Assembly: GCF_028858725.1 (NCBI RefSeq)
Contig: NC_084761.1
Span: 97,365,971-97,429,970 of the forward strand
Reading direction: 5' to 3'
Origin: Colius striatus
Lineage: Eukaryota; Chordata; Aves; Coliiformes; Coliidae
DNA: 64,000 bases
Below the pieces are notes generated by a model. That model was not told the DNA's origin and searched no databases. It saw only the letters and a list, made by a program, of their open reading frames with translations. Positions 37,001-52,000 of the stretch are shown piece by piece; the stretch's first letter is position 1, and every line of letters starts with the position of its first letter. Both the position numbers and the translations under genes were made by a program.

Positions 37001-40000
37001 GTGCATTAAGCTTAATAATGGTCCTGGAAACACAAGGCTGAGGTTCTTGCCCTGCTCTGTTACACAGGTTGGAATTCACCAGGAATTGAAATGAGGAGAG
37101 GGAAAAAGAAAAGTAATCACAAGAGCTGAGAATTGCTTTGGCAAAGTTCAAGATGGTTGGTAAAAACCCATAATCTGGAAACCTTGCAACCCAGCTGGAT
37201 GAGTCCCTGTGTGCCCTACTCTAGGTGGTGCTGCTCTGGCAGGGGGGTTGCACTGGATGAGCTTTTGAGGTCTCTTTCAACCCTTGAGATTGTCTGTGTG
37301 TGTGTGAGACAGTGTCCCATTTACAACTGAGAGCAACCATAACCAAGGACTCTTTTCCTGCTTCTGAAAGGTCTAACACCCAATTAACAAGACTCCTGGC
37401 TCCTTCACCTACTCAAAGACCAGTACCTTCAGTTTTATTAAAGCATAACAGCATGTTACTATCAGCACTTCCATCTCCAACATATGCAGAAAAGCATCTC
37501 TGTGAGACTGGCAAGGCACTCAGCTACTTGTCCTCATCTTTTGTGGTCTCCTTAAAAGCCAAGATGAGTGTTTTCCAGATCCTAAATGCTGATGCTATTG
37601 TCAGCAGAGCATTTTCAAGCAGCCTGTACCACTGCTTTGGGAGCTAAAGTGTTTCAGCCTTCAAAGCCTCACATTTCCTGGTGCTTGTAGCCTCTTCCAT
37701 TGCACTGAGTATTTCCAGGAGCCTTTTCACCTAAGAACTAAAAATTCCAGCCACAGTTTGACATGCTTTACTACCTAAATTCACCTATGATTCCATTTGT
37801 AGAAAAAGAATGATTTAGGCAAGCTCTAAACTGGGTTAAATGATTCGATGAGATGACTTTGCATAACCAGTGAAAGCTGAGCAGCCTGTCTGTTAATACT
37901 TCTTCTCAGCTATTTTTCTCACCATCATCCTATCACTCTTTCATATGCCCAAGTCATGCAGCAGTTGTATGAAAGGTGCAGGGTCAAATTTAGGCAGGTT
38001 GCATTCCCACTAAAACCAGTCTGCATCTTCAGAGCCCAAGCACAGAAACACCCTCAGCACCTCTGGGTCTACTAATGTAACAGAGCCCAGAACTTGCTTC
38101 ATGCAAGTCATACAGGGGCCACTCAGCTCAAATACAAATTTAATCACCCCATATCTTTGTTAGGCAGGTTTCCTTGCCCCTCCCATCTCATGAACTGCTG
38201 TGGAGTGAAGTGGTTAAAGCATGTGGCTCTGAGGAGAGGCAATAACTGAGGCAACTCCCTTCAAGGAGGGGTGGGGTGGAGGGGAAATCCCAGCACCATG
38301 GAAATTTGGTAACTGCAGATGCTCACCTTCAGCTGCTTGCCTTTTGAGGCAGGTTTGCTTCTCTCCTCCCCCCTTAATGTTACCCAAACTGGGGGCTTGT
38401 TACCATGTAAAGCTTTCTTTTGATCAGTTTACTGTACTGCATGTGAAGAACAAACTCTCTTGTTTCCTTGATCACATCTTCCTTCTCTCCTTTTTCTGAC
38501 CATATGTCCACATTACCCTGGCTGGATTAACTCTACCTCTGCATACTTGCTAGGAGTCTTGTGTGCCACTGCATGGCAGAGACTCTGCCCACCAAGGACC
38601 TGGATTTGCTATGAGGCTCCTTTGAGATCGGTACCTCTGCTCACCTCTTGCCTTGATCATAATGATTATCTCCATGACATCAAAAACATTCATTGTGCCA
38701 GCTGCACAAGAGCCTAATCTTTTACAAGGTGAAACCCACAGCATCTTGAGAACTCTTAGACTTGCAAGTGGAAGCAGACCTTGATTCTTGGAATCACAAA
38801 TCCCTCTGGAGTACTGGGATGCTGCTTCAGTAAGTGGCTGACTGACAGATGACAGCCTCTGAAGGTTTATCATGCATCACTACTTGTAGCAAAGGGTGAG
38901 GACTGTTACAGTACTGTCCAGCAAGAAGATACTGAACCACCACATCTAGCTTTTGTTGTAGTAACCCATTTAAAGTGACACTGAGACTAAATGATATTGG
39001 CCTAGAGAGTAAGTAGCTTTCCTACGAGCTTTGCCTAAGCAGCTTGTCTGGGGAGGAAACTGTTATTTGTGTGCTCTGCCAACTCTCCTCCAAATCAGAT
39101 AAAGGACCAACTTGCTGACAAATAAATCAACTACAGGCAGTTTATTCAACTAAGTGGAAGAGATCTCATTGCTAGGGAGCAAACACTGGATTCTCCTCAA
39201 CCGCTATCTCCTAACAGTCATCCCTTGTTTGTGGCTGTTTCCTTTACAGGCAGAATGAGAATGAGCATATTGGCTGCTAAGCCAAGTGCTTTGTGGTTCA
39301 TGGACCAAAGAAACCCTCTTTGTAGAGCAGCCAGTTAGTGCAGGTTCTGCAGGAAGCAAAAAGGGACTTTCCAAGGAAATAATGTGACACAGAGCAGCTG
39401 GAGCTCTAGGATTCCTCCCCACTCCCCTCCCTGTTGAGACACATAATGAAGAGATACCTTTAGTAAGACAAAGCAGGTGTTCTCAGCAGTCCTCAGCCCC
39501 TCCAAATCAGAGCAGAATGAGTTCTCTACAAGCTTTTTAACTCATGCTTCTTTAGGAGAAATTAATTCTCAGGAAACTTACACACACACACTTGAAAACT
39601 CCTGTTTAAACTTAAACTGTGGAGCAGCCTCTTTCAGCCTCCAGAAATGCTTATGTGTAAAGAGTAGATATAAATGCCAAACAGGTAATGAAAAGCTCTG
39701 CTGAAAAGGACATGAATTCTATGTTTGCATAATGCTGCACACCATAACAGAACTCAACAGTCAACACTTGAAAACTTGGTGCCTATTCTTTACATCATCA
39801 AATATCACAAAGAGCCAAAACTGGAGGGTCTTAGCTCTCCAAAGCTTTGACAGGATCACCAGCATATCCTTCATTTCTAGAGTTCTGAAGATCCAGATCA
39901 TTTTTCCTCAGGTATTTAACAGCAGAACTGAAAGCCTGCATGAAATGGTCTTAGTTTGGAGATGTTGGCCACAGCAACGCAGATCTCGTTTGAATGTACC

Positions 40001-43000
40001 CCATGAACAAACACCAGTCTCCACTCCTGCTGTGGCCTTTTATTTCACAACAGTTCAAAGCTTGCTTGCTGGCAGTTCCTCTGCTGTACCACAGCACGTT
40101 TCCAGAGCAGGCCACTCAGGATTTACAGCAACAACTCCCTGGTAAACTCTGCATTTCAGTCTGGAAATGCAGCTGTGAGCCCTGTATCTGCACAAGCAAG
40201 CCCAAGCTTGGCTGAGGGAACAAACTACCAAAATCCCTGTGCACAGGGGAAAATAAGAACAAGATCTTGTGCAGGCAACCTGCAAGGCTTTGTATAAAGA
40301 CACTGTTTTGCAACATCAGAGGAAGTTGATCTCTCATTGATAAGGTGTCAGTTGGTAAACCATTTCACCACTAAAAAACTCCCTGAGTGAAAGGGAAATC
40401 CCCAGGGTAAAGCAGAGCTGAAGCAAAGGCCAATTATAAAAGGAGCTTCCTCACATGCAGAGCCAATCAGGTTATCACAAGGCTGGAAAGGAAACTTGAA
40501 TTTAAAAATACATCATCTGGTCTGCAATGCTGAAGCCAAGGGGCAACCACATTTCATTTCTATGTGCATACAAATGTATTGCAGTAGAAGCAGGGGGCTA
40601 TTTTTTCCACATGAAAATGCAAGATTTTAGCCCCTGACAAAATGCCTTGAAAGTTCAGCTCCCATATTTGTAGTATGGCTCTGTGGAGAGTTGCCTCAAA
40701 ACAAATGGAGTGAGATATCCACTCGAAAGTGGGTTTCACCTGGCTCGAGAATTCAGCATTTCCACTAGAGCCTGTATGTGAAATCACTTGAGTGGGGGGT
40801 GTGTGAGAGGGTTAAAAGTTCCAGTGGCCTTATCAAAGACAAAGGCTGGGGAGTTCCTAGAAGATCTGCAAGCTGCAACATGATTTTCTGTCCTCCTCAC
40901 TCGGTTTGGTTTCCCTCCTCATCTGACAGACTTTGAGATGGTGGTTAATGGTGTAGGAATCAGCTATTGCTGTTGGACAGGATTCAGCTGTTAGGTTAAG
41001 GCTGAAAGGAAACTCTCCTTTACACTAAGCCAAGCTCAGTGTTCCAGGGAGTTATAGCACAGTTCTGGCAGCACTTCTTGGGAGACAAGACTGAGAAGAA
41101 AGAAAGGTTCAAGTGAAATGTAGCTGACAAAGCTGGTTGTGCCTGTTTGGAGAGCTGCTGCTGTCACTATACCTGCAGAAATACTCTGATGGGCTGCAAA
41201 AGGAAGGGGAAAAAATGAAGCTGACAACCACAACTTTTCTCAGACAAACTTTAGTGATAAGCTCTACATTTCTTCTGCCTTGTAGGATTATATAAACTAC
41301 AGAAATGTCAATAACCAAACTGCCTCCAAAAAATCATCCAACCTGCTCCTCTCTGCTTTGAATCTCGTGACTGTTGATCACTGCTTGAGCTGCCTTTCCT
41401 CATTTTGCTTTTCCACCTCTTAGCTTTATGTGGGCAGAGTATCATCACAGGTGTGGTCCCCACAACCCCCTTGTGACAAAGCATGACTTGTGGAAATGAA
41501 GAGTCCTTTAGAGGAATGTTTCAATGAGATTTTATCCTATACATTCCATAAAATCCACAACAGACCCAGTGATTCCCTTTAACCCCTTCCAGGGCCCCAA
41601 AGAAAGCAGCAGTATCTTCTGCCTCACACAATCACTCTGTAATGAGACAGAATCACAGAATGGTGAGGGTTGGAAGGGACCTTTAGAGCTCATCCAGTCC
41701 AACCCCCCTGCAGAAGCAGGGTCACCTAGATCAGGTCACACAGGAACGTGTCCAGGTGGGTCTTGAAGACCTCCAAGGAAGGAGCCTCCACACCCTCCCT
41801 GGGCAGCCTGGGCCAGGGCTCCCTCACCCTCACAGTGAAAAAAAATGGGTAAGATGTTATGACCATAAAGGCTGTGCTCACAGGCACACTAATTGAGGAT
41901 CTAGTCACTTGTTTCCTCTCCTATCACTCAATCAAGACTAAAACACTGAAGTCTTGTTATTACTGTGCTCCCTGGAGCAGTTATTACCAGGCTCCCTGTA
42001 ACACTGCTTTCTCTGCTGACTGAAGCAGGACCCTGAGTGATACAACCTAAACATGTACAAGTCTTGAATGGTTCTGTTTCCTTTTAAAGGCTCAGATGAA
42101 AACAGAGACTTAAAATTACTAAAAGCCACTTGAGGAGAAACATTTGATACTGTCAGACATGTTTACTTTGATTCACACTCATAATGTTCAGCAGTTACCT
42201 AATTACCAACCCCCAACTTGTTCACTTGAACAAGTGAAATGTTGAGAACACTTTCTCCTGAGTTGCAGAATAATGTTTGTGATGTCTGGAGGTTTTCAAA
42301 CCCCACCTGGACATGTTCCTGTGTGACCTGATCTAGGTGAGACCTGCTTTGGCAGGGGGATTGGACTGGATGAGCTCTAAAGGTCCCTTCCAACCCCCAC
42401 CGTTGTGTGATTCTGTGTAGCCCCTCAATGCACTGATAAAGACAACTGGAAAAAAACCCACCAAACAAACGAACACAAACAAGAAAAGGTTCAAATGACA
42501 TGATTTAAAGTAGCCAAGGAAGTGATTGCCTCCAGTGAAGAGCAAGATTCAGGCATCTGAGCCATCTTCAAAAGGAAGTATTCCTTCAGACTGCTGGGCA
42601 CAAAAAACCCCAAAGCCTTAGTTTATATTGTGAGCCTTTGAATGGAGGTGGAAGTGTTTTCCTGCACTCTTTACTAGGAATACTGAAAACAAGTAAGATT
42701 TTTCTCATTCAACCAAAACAAATTACTCAGCCTGAAATGGAACATAAGTGGATTATAAAAAATAAGAAGTCAAAGATGTTAATGAGCACTTTCTGTGTGA
42801 AAACTCCTCTAGTTAGAATTTCACCCTTGTTTGCTACTGAGCCTTTCAACCATGCCTGACTGGTCCTGATTAACCAGCTGCACTGCTAAAGCCCAGGTCA
42901 GACCCATAGGCAATTACCAGGATAACATCTTTGTCCTGGGCCACAGCGTCTTTTGAGCAGGTTGGCCAAGCTCAACTGCAATTTGCTTAGCAGTTACCTG

Positions 43001-46000
43001 CTGTGCTGGCTCCCACACTTGAAGAGATTGAAATTCTGTTCACTAGCCTCCTCTAAAGGCATTGACATCCAAATAATGCCAAAGTCCAGCTCTCCTGATT
43101 CCCTTCAGAATATTGGGGTCATTTGGTTCATTTCAACCAACTCTTCAGGGTTTCAAGGATACTAAAGTCCCAGAACCCTAGAGGAAAAACCAAACCCAAC
43201 TCAACACAAACAAACCAGGAAACTTTACACCACTGGAAGGAAACTTGCCATCTCAGTTATCTGTTATACTAAGCCCTGAGGCACAACAGATGTGCTTGAG
43301 GCAGCCAGAGCTCACTGTGGCTTTTCCAAGCTGGAAGTATTAGGAGGAGAAACTGGCATTACAAGAGAAAAGCAGAGTGGTCACAGGGACCACAAGGCAG
43401 AAGCTGATGCAGCTGAAGCAGCAGACAGGGACCCAGAGGAAGCCAAATCTGACAGTTGTGCTGCTACAAAACACCTTGGCTAAGCACAGGAGTGGCTCAG
43501 ACTAGCCAAGATCAACCTCAGGGTTCAGGCTTTGACCACTATCAGGTACTTCTAAATCTGTCCCATCTTTCTCAGGAGGACAGCTGGGGAATAATTGGTC
43601 CCCTGGAAGTTTGTTCAAGTTGTTTTACAAGTCAAAGTCTTGGACCTTGCTACAAATCCCAGTCTTGCAGTACTGACATCCTTCTCAGCCATTTCAATTT
43701 CTGAAATTCAAGAGCCTTCTCTTGATGAAAAGGAAAGGAGAGAGTTCAGAAGAGAAAGGATCTGGGGGAGGGTGGGTAATCCCATGGTAAATGGCAGATT
43801 CTACAGAAGATCTCATGGATACAATCTGTGTGCATAATATATGGGGGTAAAAACATTTCAAATTGATTTATCCTACTTTCCTGCCCCCAGCAGAGGAAAG
43901 GCAAACTTGCTCAAGCACCAGGGAGCATGCAGCTCAGTGTTAACCAGTAGCACCACTGAAGCAGCTCTGAAATGTTTGCCTCCCTCACTGACAAAAAGTA
44001 TTCAGCAAAAGCATATTGATTGCACTGTACATGTTTTTCTGGGTCACTCCTGCTAACATACACCTTTGTGTGCCCAGTTTAGAACCTTTAATTGTGAAAC
44101 ATGTAGAGTTGTAGAATTACAATCAAAATCCTGTCATTTTACCCAACAGTTGCAGAATCAGCTGCTGACATCTTTCACTTTCTGCCCTGCTGGGTACAGC
44201 TGTCAGGCAGCTCAAATGAGCAGAGTGAAACAAGGGCCCAGCCAAGTTGTGCAATCTCCTTCCTTCATCAAAACTCAAAGCTGGGCAGAAGGTCCTGAGC
44301 AACCTGCTCTAACTGGACATGGTTTGAGGAGAACACACCAGATGGTACTCAGAAGTCTTTTCCAACCTACTTTTTGTTATGATTCTGTACTAAACAAACC
44401 TCTGTCAGACACCAAGCAAGCAACCTCCAAAGTTTCTCTTGTGACTAGGTACAGCTCCTTCCTTCATATACCTCCACTAACACAGCTCCTTCTTTTATAT
44501 AGTTCCAATAACACAGCCTAAAGGCCAACTTTTATCAGATTTGTTTGGCAATATAACAAATTGTCACTGGCAGGAGAGGGAAGCTGGAGAGAGGCCAGCA
44601 CAGGGCCACCAAGATGCAGAGGGGACTGGAGCAACCTCCTTATGAGGAAAAGCTGTGGGACCTGGGGCTGATTAGTCTAGAGAAGAGAAGGCTGAGGGAG
44701 GATCTCATTAATAGTTACAAATATCTAAATGGTGGGTGTCAGGAGGATTGGGCAACACTTTTTTCTGATGTTCCAGTGACAAGGGGTAATGAGCATAAGC
44801 TGAAACACAAAAAGTTAAACACATGGAGAAGCTGGGGAGGGAGCCCTGGCCCAGGCTGCCCAGGGAGGGTGTGGAGGCTCTTTCTCAGGAGGTTTCCAAC
44901 CCTACCTGGACACGTTCCTGTGCCCCCTGAGCGAGGGGAACCTGCTTTAGCAGGAGCTTGGGCTGGAGCAGCTCTGCAGGACCCTTCCAACTTCCACCAC
45001 TCTGGGATTCCTTGAGGCTGGGTTTCATTTTGCCCTAGACTCAACAAGGTGGGTGCTACATGTGGGTATTGCTGTTTGGAGCAGTTTTCACTTCTGCCAA
45101 GCACTTGGGGAAACAAAGCTGAAAACACCTGAGTGTCACTGTAATCCAAACCAAACAGAGCAGCCAGAAAAGGCAAATGAAAAACATACACAGTGGTGGT
45201 GAAAAGCAAAGGGAGTTCTGCTGATCACAGAACTTGGGTAGAAACAATCTCAAAGACAGTCTTAGTTGCAAGTTTGCAGCTGTAGACACAAGTGACCCCA
45301 CCTGTCGCTCTTCCTCCAGCCGCATTCTCTCCTCTTCTTTCCGCCTTTCCTCCTCTCTTTTTGACTCGAGCTTCTTCCGTTCTTCCCGTTCTGCTTCTTC
45401 AGCCTAAAAAAGAAATCCCCCACCATTATGCAAGGCAAGCCTTCCTCCTCAATATGCAAGTTTAAATTTCATATTGTGACATTTTTGTATGTGTTATGTA
45501 TTTATATGTGTCTTTACTGTCTTCCTAGATGCATGTTCAGAAAGGAACAGCAAAGAGATTAAGGGAAAACAACTGCAATAATGCTTCAGCATAATTAACA
45601 TGATGAGTTTAGAAACTACCCTTCTCACTTCCACTGTCTCTATCTTTCACCCCAAGCTGTGCTGCCATTCAGGGAGATCTCAACCAGCCTGAGAGTTGGG
45701 CAAAGAGGAATCTCATGAGGTTCAACAAGGGCAAGTGCTGAGTGTACCTGGGGAGGGACAACCCCATGCATCAGGATAGGAAGGGGGTGACCTGCTGGAG
45801 AGGAGATCTTTAGAAAGAGAGCTGGCAGTGCTGGTTGATAAGACACTAAACAGGAGATAGCAATTTGCTCTTCTGAGCAAAAAGCCAATGGCATTCTGAG
45901 ATGCATCAAGAAGAGTGTTGCCAGAAGGTCGAATGAGGTTCTTCTCCCTCTCTACTCTGCCCTGGTGAGGCCTCATCTGGAGTCCTGTGTCCAGTTCTGG

Positions 46001-49000
46001 GCTCCTCAGCTCCAGAGGGACAGGAAAGTGCTGGAGAGAGGCCAGTGCAGGGACACCAAGATGCTGAGGGGATGGAGCATCTGTGTGAGGAGGAGGAAAG
46101 GCTGTGGGACCTGGGGCTGTTCAGCCAGGAGAAGACAAGGCTGAGGAGGTGAACTTATCAAAGGCTGAGAGGGGGTAACCCATCAATGCAGATAAATTCC
46201 CAAAGGGTCAATGTCAGGAGGATGGGGCCAGTGTTTGTTCTGTGGTGAACAGTGGCAAGGGGTAATGGGCACAAGCTGGAACACAGGCAGTGCCCCTGGC
46301 ACAGGAGGAGAAAGTCCTTTGGTGCTGAGGTGAGGGAGCCCTGGCCCAGGCTGCCCAGGGAGGGTGTGGAGGCTCCTTCTCAGGAGGTTTCCAACCCCAC
46401 CTGGACACATCCCTGTGTGACCTGATCTAGGTGGGACCTGCTTTGGCAGGGGGGTTGGACCAGATGATCTCTAAAGGTCCCTTCCAACCCCCACCATTCT
46501 GTGATTCTATCTCAACTGAGGTTAAAGCTTGGTAAATACCTATGAGTTTATTACTACAGTGATATTAAGTAATATTGTGTCATGGCATTCCATTACTCCC
46601 CACTTCAACTTTAGTTAGAGGAGATTCTAAGGAGAGGAAAAAAAATGAGAGGGGAATACAAACTCTGTAACACCAAATACATTCAAATTGCTCATTAACC
46701 TGGGCAGAATCTCTTAGAGAAAATGAAAAGAATTGCATTTTCATGTTAGATTTTTAAACCAAACCCAGCAGAGTTTTGGAAAAGGGGGGAAAAAGAAAAG
46801 GGGTGTTGAGAGTATAGTTTAGAGACTTTTAAGAGTTGTTCTTCAGTCTCCTCAGGATGCTTAAATGTGAAAAGATATTAAGAAAATGAGCAGAACACAT
46901 TCAAATGGAGGATTTGTGGCTTTGAATGCTTCAGAGAAAAAGACCCAAGCAAGGCATTTCTCTGTCTACATGGGAAAATAACAATCAGCATGTTTTAGAA
47001 AGAAACAAAAGATCCCTCATTCTACCAACTGATGCTTATCTAACTTCACTCAACTGTGCTCACATTTTCCACAAAAAAAAAGAGAGGCTGTTTAAAACAG
47101 AATGAATCTGGAAAGTGATGACAAAATGGTTAAAACATGGAGGAGTAATGGAAGTTTATATAGAAGTTATTCATCAAGGGGGTTTATTACCAACTGCCCT
47201 GTCTGCAGGGCAGTGTAGAACAGAAACTGGATTTAACTTTCAGGTGATACTCAAATTGTCAAGATGGGATTTCAGAAATGTTGGGAGTTTCATAAACCCA
47301 GCCTTTTGGTCAAATGGGTGATGTCAACTGTGCACTCCAGCCTCTGTTCCACAAATGCTCCTCAAGTTTTACCTCCTTCTTGTAACCCCACATTCCAAGT
47401 TAGAGAACAATACAGAGTTTGCAAAAAAAAAAGACATGGAACTAAAAGGAAATCATGCATAAATGCAACAGCATTGAAGTACTTTTGCACACAGATTGAA
47501 GAAAGAACAACTGAAAAGCTACAGTGTGTTCTTGCTGCATCCTTGGTCTCTGTTTAAGGGCCAAATTTCAACCCAAATCTGACTGTCTCATAGATTTGAG
47601 TAGATTACAGGGTCTGCTTTTCATCTCCTCTCATCCTCAAGAACAACAAACGTGGCTAAATATAGATAAACTCACACCAAGTTGTTGTTCTGTGACAGCA
47701 CATGGGACACTGCACAGACCTGCCTACGGTTTCAGTCCCAGCTGCAGTGTTACAATGCTACGTGGGCTTGAGTGTATTTTAAGGGGAGACAGTACTGACA
47801 TTAAGCTGTGGAAACATCCAATAAACAGTATTCAAGAGTTTAACTCCTCTCTCCTCCCCACCAGAGGAGAAAACAATGCCAGAGAACCTAATTGGAAAGG
47901 CAACCAGACACTGTTTTCCATGGCCCTCTTGGGATATGAAATAAAAAGATGAATTGACGTTGTAGTGATGGTGCTGCCTCTGCCCTTCTGGGGTGTCTGG
48001 CTTCCCCAGTTCCTTGCTGAGTGACTCTTTGGGCTCTGCTCTGGGCTCTGTACATGGCAGGGAAATGCTTACCTCTCTCTGTGCTTTTCTGGCTTGTTTC
48101 TCTTCTAATTTCCTCTGCTTCTTTGCTCCGATTTTCCCAGACACCTGGAGTTCTGGCACCTCCTCAGCATCATCTTCCTCTGTAACATTGAGTAAATGAC
48201 AAATCTTCAATTGTTGGTAAAAAAAGTCCCTTTGAGAAACTTCTCTGCTTCCTAGGAAAGCAGCAGCAGATGGAATAGAGACACATAGACATTTCACACC
48301 AGGACTTAGTAGGCACAGAGTGGAAGTACCACGGCACACACACACACTGCAGCAAAGCCAGAGGTAAAAATGTCCTTGGTCTTTTGAAGGAAGCTGTTCA
48401 TAGACATTTCATAAACATTTCTTGCTTTCCACAGTTAAAGTATATCCTGTCTCTCACCCATGAAATGTGCTAAGGGTTGTCATCACATCAACTGCTTAAC
48501 AGGGACTTTCTTCCCAGTTACCTTTCAGCTTAGCACAAGGGTGGGATTCACATGCCTGAAGTTCTAGCCTGAAGGAACTAACCTTTAAGGGAGGAGGGGG
48601 GAAAAAAATAGAGATAAATCCCTTCAATGCAACTTGTGGGCTTGATTGCAACAAAAGTACATGTCAACAGTCCCCTGTTATATGCCAATGGGTTGTTTAT
48701 GGAGATGGTTTCTGCAGCTCAAATGGTGTGCAAACGCATCGTGTTTCTGCTCACTCCAGGGCTTAAAGACTCAAAAGCATTGAAAAACTTGACATTTCCT
48801 CCCTGCCCAACGTCTCAGGAAGGTCTGGCCACTTTATTTGCTGATCTAAATTAGTTCTACAACACAAGGACTGTGGCTTGACCTCAGCACTCAAAGAGAA
48901 ATCGTGAGCTCCCTTCAGGAAGCACCACACAGTTCACAGAGATTGCTGTGTCTGAATCAGATGGCACTATCAAAATGAAAGATCTTTATCACATGCATCC

Positions 49001-52000
49001 CTTTTGTAGGTGAAGTAATTGATATCTTGAGCATCCACAGTGCTGTTATGTTTGATGCTGACTTCAGAACCTCCTGCTTGAAGTCTCCTGGGTAATGAAA
49101 AGAGTAGCTCCTGTGATTTTCCTGGCATGCAGTGTTTAATGAGGGAGGGAGAAGGGGAGAAGCATGCAGGGCAAGTTCTTTCTCATTAAAGTTTCAATCC
49201 TCATCAGTGAGGGGAGGGGAAAAAGCCCCACACCAATTCCCCAGTCATATAACCTCTGAGCCCTTTATTTCTAAGACAAGGAGGAAAAGCCCAACACGTT
49301 TGGTATCAGTTTGATGACAGCCTGCAGCAGCTGAACCTGGAGCTGCCTGTACCATGGCATCACCAGAACTGGTTTGGCAGGGCTGGTGCCAGGATGTTTT
49401 TTGTAGGGACCTCTCTCTGGAGAGGTTAAAGCTGCTATTAAAGGAGCATGTGGATGAATGAGAGTCATCTTCTTGAAAGACTCTTGCTCCACTCATTGCA
49501 ATACACACTATGGTACTATGGTTAAGCCACTGAGACACAGCAGCAGCAGCAAATGTAATTGAGAGCTGTGTAGGTGGCTCTCAAATAACTTTGCTGTTTT
49601 CAGGAGATGGAAGTTAATATGAAGCAGGCTGGGCTTCAGAGAATTACTGCTATCTGATTACTGAGATGATCAAAAGGGTTCCCTTTTCCTACACCACAAA
49701 CAAAGAGAGCACCAGGGGACACTCAGACTTGACACAGTTGCTTCTACAATTTTGCTGAAGCCAAAAATAACTCTATTTCTATTTTAAACACCAGGCCAAG
49801 GGGAGTTCCAAACACAGTGGGTGAGGGACCCAACATTAGCACTTATTACACCAAAATTAACACTTCAGTGTTGAGATTATGATTTAGAAAACTATTTCTG
49901 GGAAACACCACAAGTATAAACCACCATCTAGGATACTATTCAACCTGAGGCTCTGAGTGCTTCTCAGATCTCATCTATATCAAGAGCTCCTGAGCCAGAG
50001 CTTAGGCAGAAGGCTAGAAAGGCTTTTAAAACCTTTTGCAGTCTTGAATCAAACTTGCCATTCCTCAGTAAATTTGCTTTCCTCCTGTTTGAAGCATTTG
50101 ATGTAATCAGGTGTGTTTAACTATTGGACTCCGAGATCCTAAAGGTCTTTTGCAACCTGAAGGATTCTGTGATCATTTATGTATCAATTCCTCCAGATTT
50201 TCTCTAGTGCATGGAGTTACCTCCAACAACAGAGAGATGATTCAGCAGAGCTTTAAAGGTCATCAGTGCACTAAACCTGGATGCAATGACCACGTGCTAC
50301 ATAAACCTGACCAGGCTGAGAAGAATATAAGCACATGGTAAAAGGATTTACTGAATAAACAGTTATCTAAGTTATTACAGCAGAACAGCCATACCAACAG
50401 CAGAGTGGAGGTGAGTTTTCTTCACTATGAGGGTGACAGGGCACTGGAAGGGGCTGCCCAGATGGGCTGTGGAGGCTCCTTCTCTGGAGACATTCCAACC
50501 CAGCTGGATGAGTCCCTGTGTGCCCTGCTCTAGGTGGTGCTGCTCTGGCAGGGGGGTTGCACTGGATGAGCTTTCCAGGTCCCTTCCAACCCTTAAGAGT
50601 CTGTATCTGTGAGATGTTACTTATTTTACATAAAGAAGCTCTCATTTCAGCACCTTTCAATCACTTGTCATATCTCCCAGTTGCCAACACTGGTAGACCT
50701 GATGGGGTGTGGGGGGGTCAATCCATGGGAACATGCATTTCATCTGCCCTTGTGCTTCAGATGAGATGCAAGATGTGCAGCTCATTGTGCTCACTTGTGA
50801 AAGCAGCTTATCATCCCCCAGCCTGTAGTTGGTTGGGAAATCTCAACAACCTCAGACAGCATCATTATAGCTGAAGCTGAACATGTGGTATTGTTTAAAA
50901 GCTGGTTTTCTGTGGTGCTTTGTACAGTTTATCATCAGCTGTCTTAAAACATGGCAGTCCTGGAATGTGTGTAGGGTTGTGGCAAGAAAGGGAGAGATAT
51001 TTAGTGTTCCAAACTTGGCAGAAGCAATTTTTCAGTAATGACTGCACACAGTTGCACCAGAGATTGCACAAGTCCTGTTCCTGCTCCAGGATAAGGGGCT
51101 GATGAAGAACATCACACCTCAAGGCACACAGGACCCTTTTCACCTCAGCTGCTTGGATGAGACGTGATGGGACTGCTTCAACCACAGTCACAACTCTACC
51201 AACAGGTCCTGGTCAGTCTTTTTACAGACTTTACAGAACATTCCCACCAGTTTCCAGCTCTAAGAGACAGAAAGCAGAAGCAGTCTGACTTTCAGTGATG
51301 TTTTCACATCACATGTGGCTACTCACAAGAAGTGCTTTGGGCACAGCCAGCCAGAGTAAGAGAAATGGGGGAGAAGATGCCAGGCCAAAGTAAACAGTTC
51401 ATGCTGAAAGCAGATGACACAGGCATGTTGGATTGAGAACTGGCTGAATGACAGAGCCCAGAGAGGGGTGATCAGTGGTAGAGAGTTAAGTCAGAGGCCT
51501 GTGGCCAGTGGAGTTCCACAGGGATTGGTTGTGGGGCCAGTATGATTCAACATCAACAATCTAGATGAGGGGAGAGAGTGACCCACAGCCAAGTTCCTTG
51601 ATGGCACCAAACTGGGAGGACTGGCTGATTCACTAGAGACTGTGCTGCCAGTCAGTGAGATCTGGGCAGGCTGACAGTTGGGCTGAGAGGAACCTCCTGA
51701 GGTTTAACAAGGACATAGTGCAGAGTCCTGCATCTGAGAAGGAACAACCCCCTGCACCAGCACAGGTGACCTGCTGGAGAGGAGATCTGTGGAAAGATAG
51801 CTGGGAGTGCTGGTGGGCAGCAACTAAAAATTAGCCAGCAATGTGGCCTCGTGAGCAAGAAGCCAGTGGCACCCTGGGGGCATCAAGGAGAGTGTGGGCA
51901 GCAGGGCCAGGGAGGTTGTGCTGCCCCTCTGCTCTGCCAGAGCTGCTGAGGCCTCATCTGGAGTCCTGTGTCCAGTTCTGGGCTCCCCAGCTCCAGAGGG

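Larger units (their letters stand above)
35258..45301 (-). other. DDRGK1 intron 4
   Basis: This 10-kb intron carries CR1 pieces at 35730, 37175, 41650, 42270 and 44570, a perfect 16-bp hairpin (36685-36727) and a 9-bp hairpin (40149-40172). About 37.3-41.6 kb is otherwise unique sequence without a recognised element. Confidence 0.85.

Noticed and set aside
47779..48345. 188-codon minus-strand frame as a full gene
   Set aside because: Only codons between the two splice sites (48179-48073) match DDRGK1. The flanks are intron.
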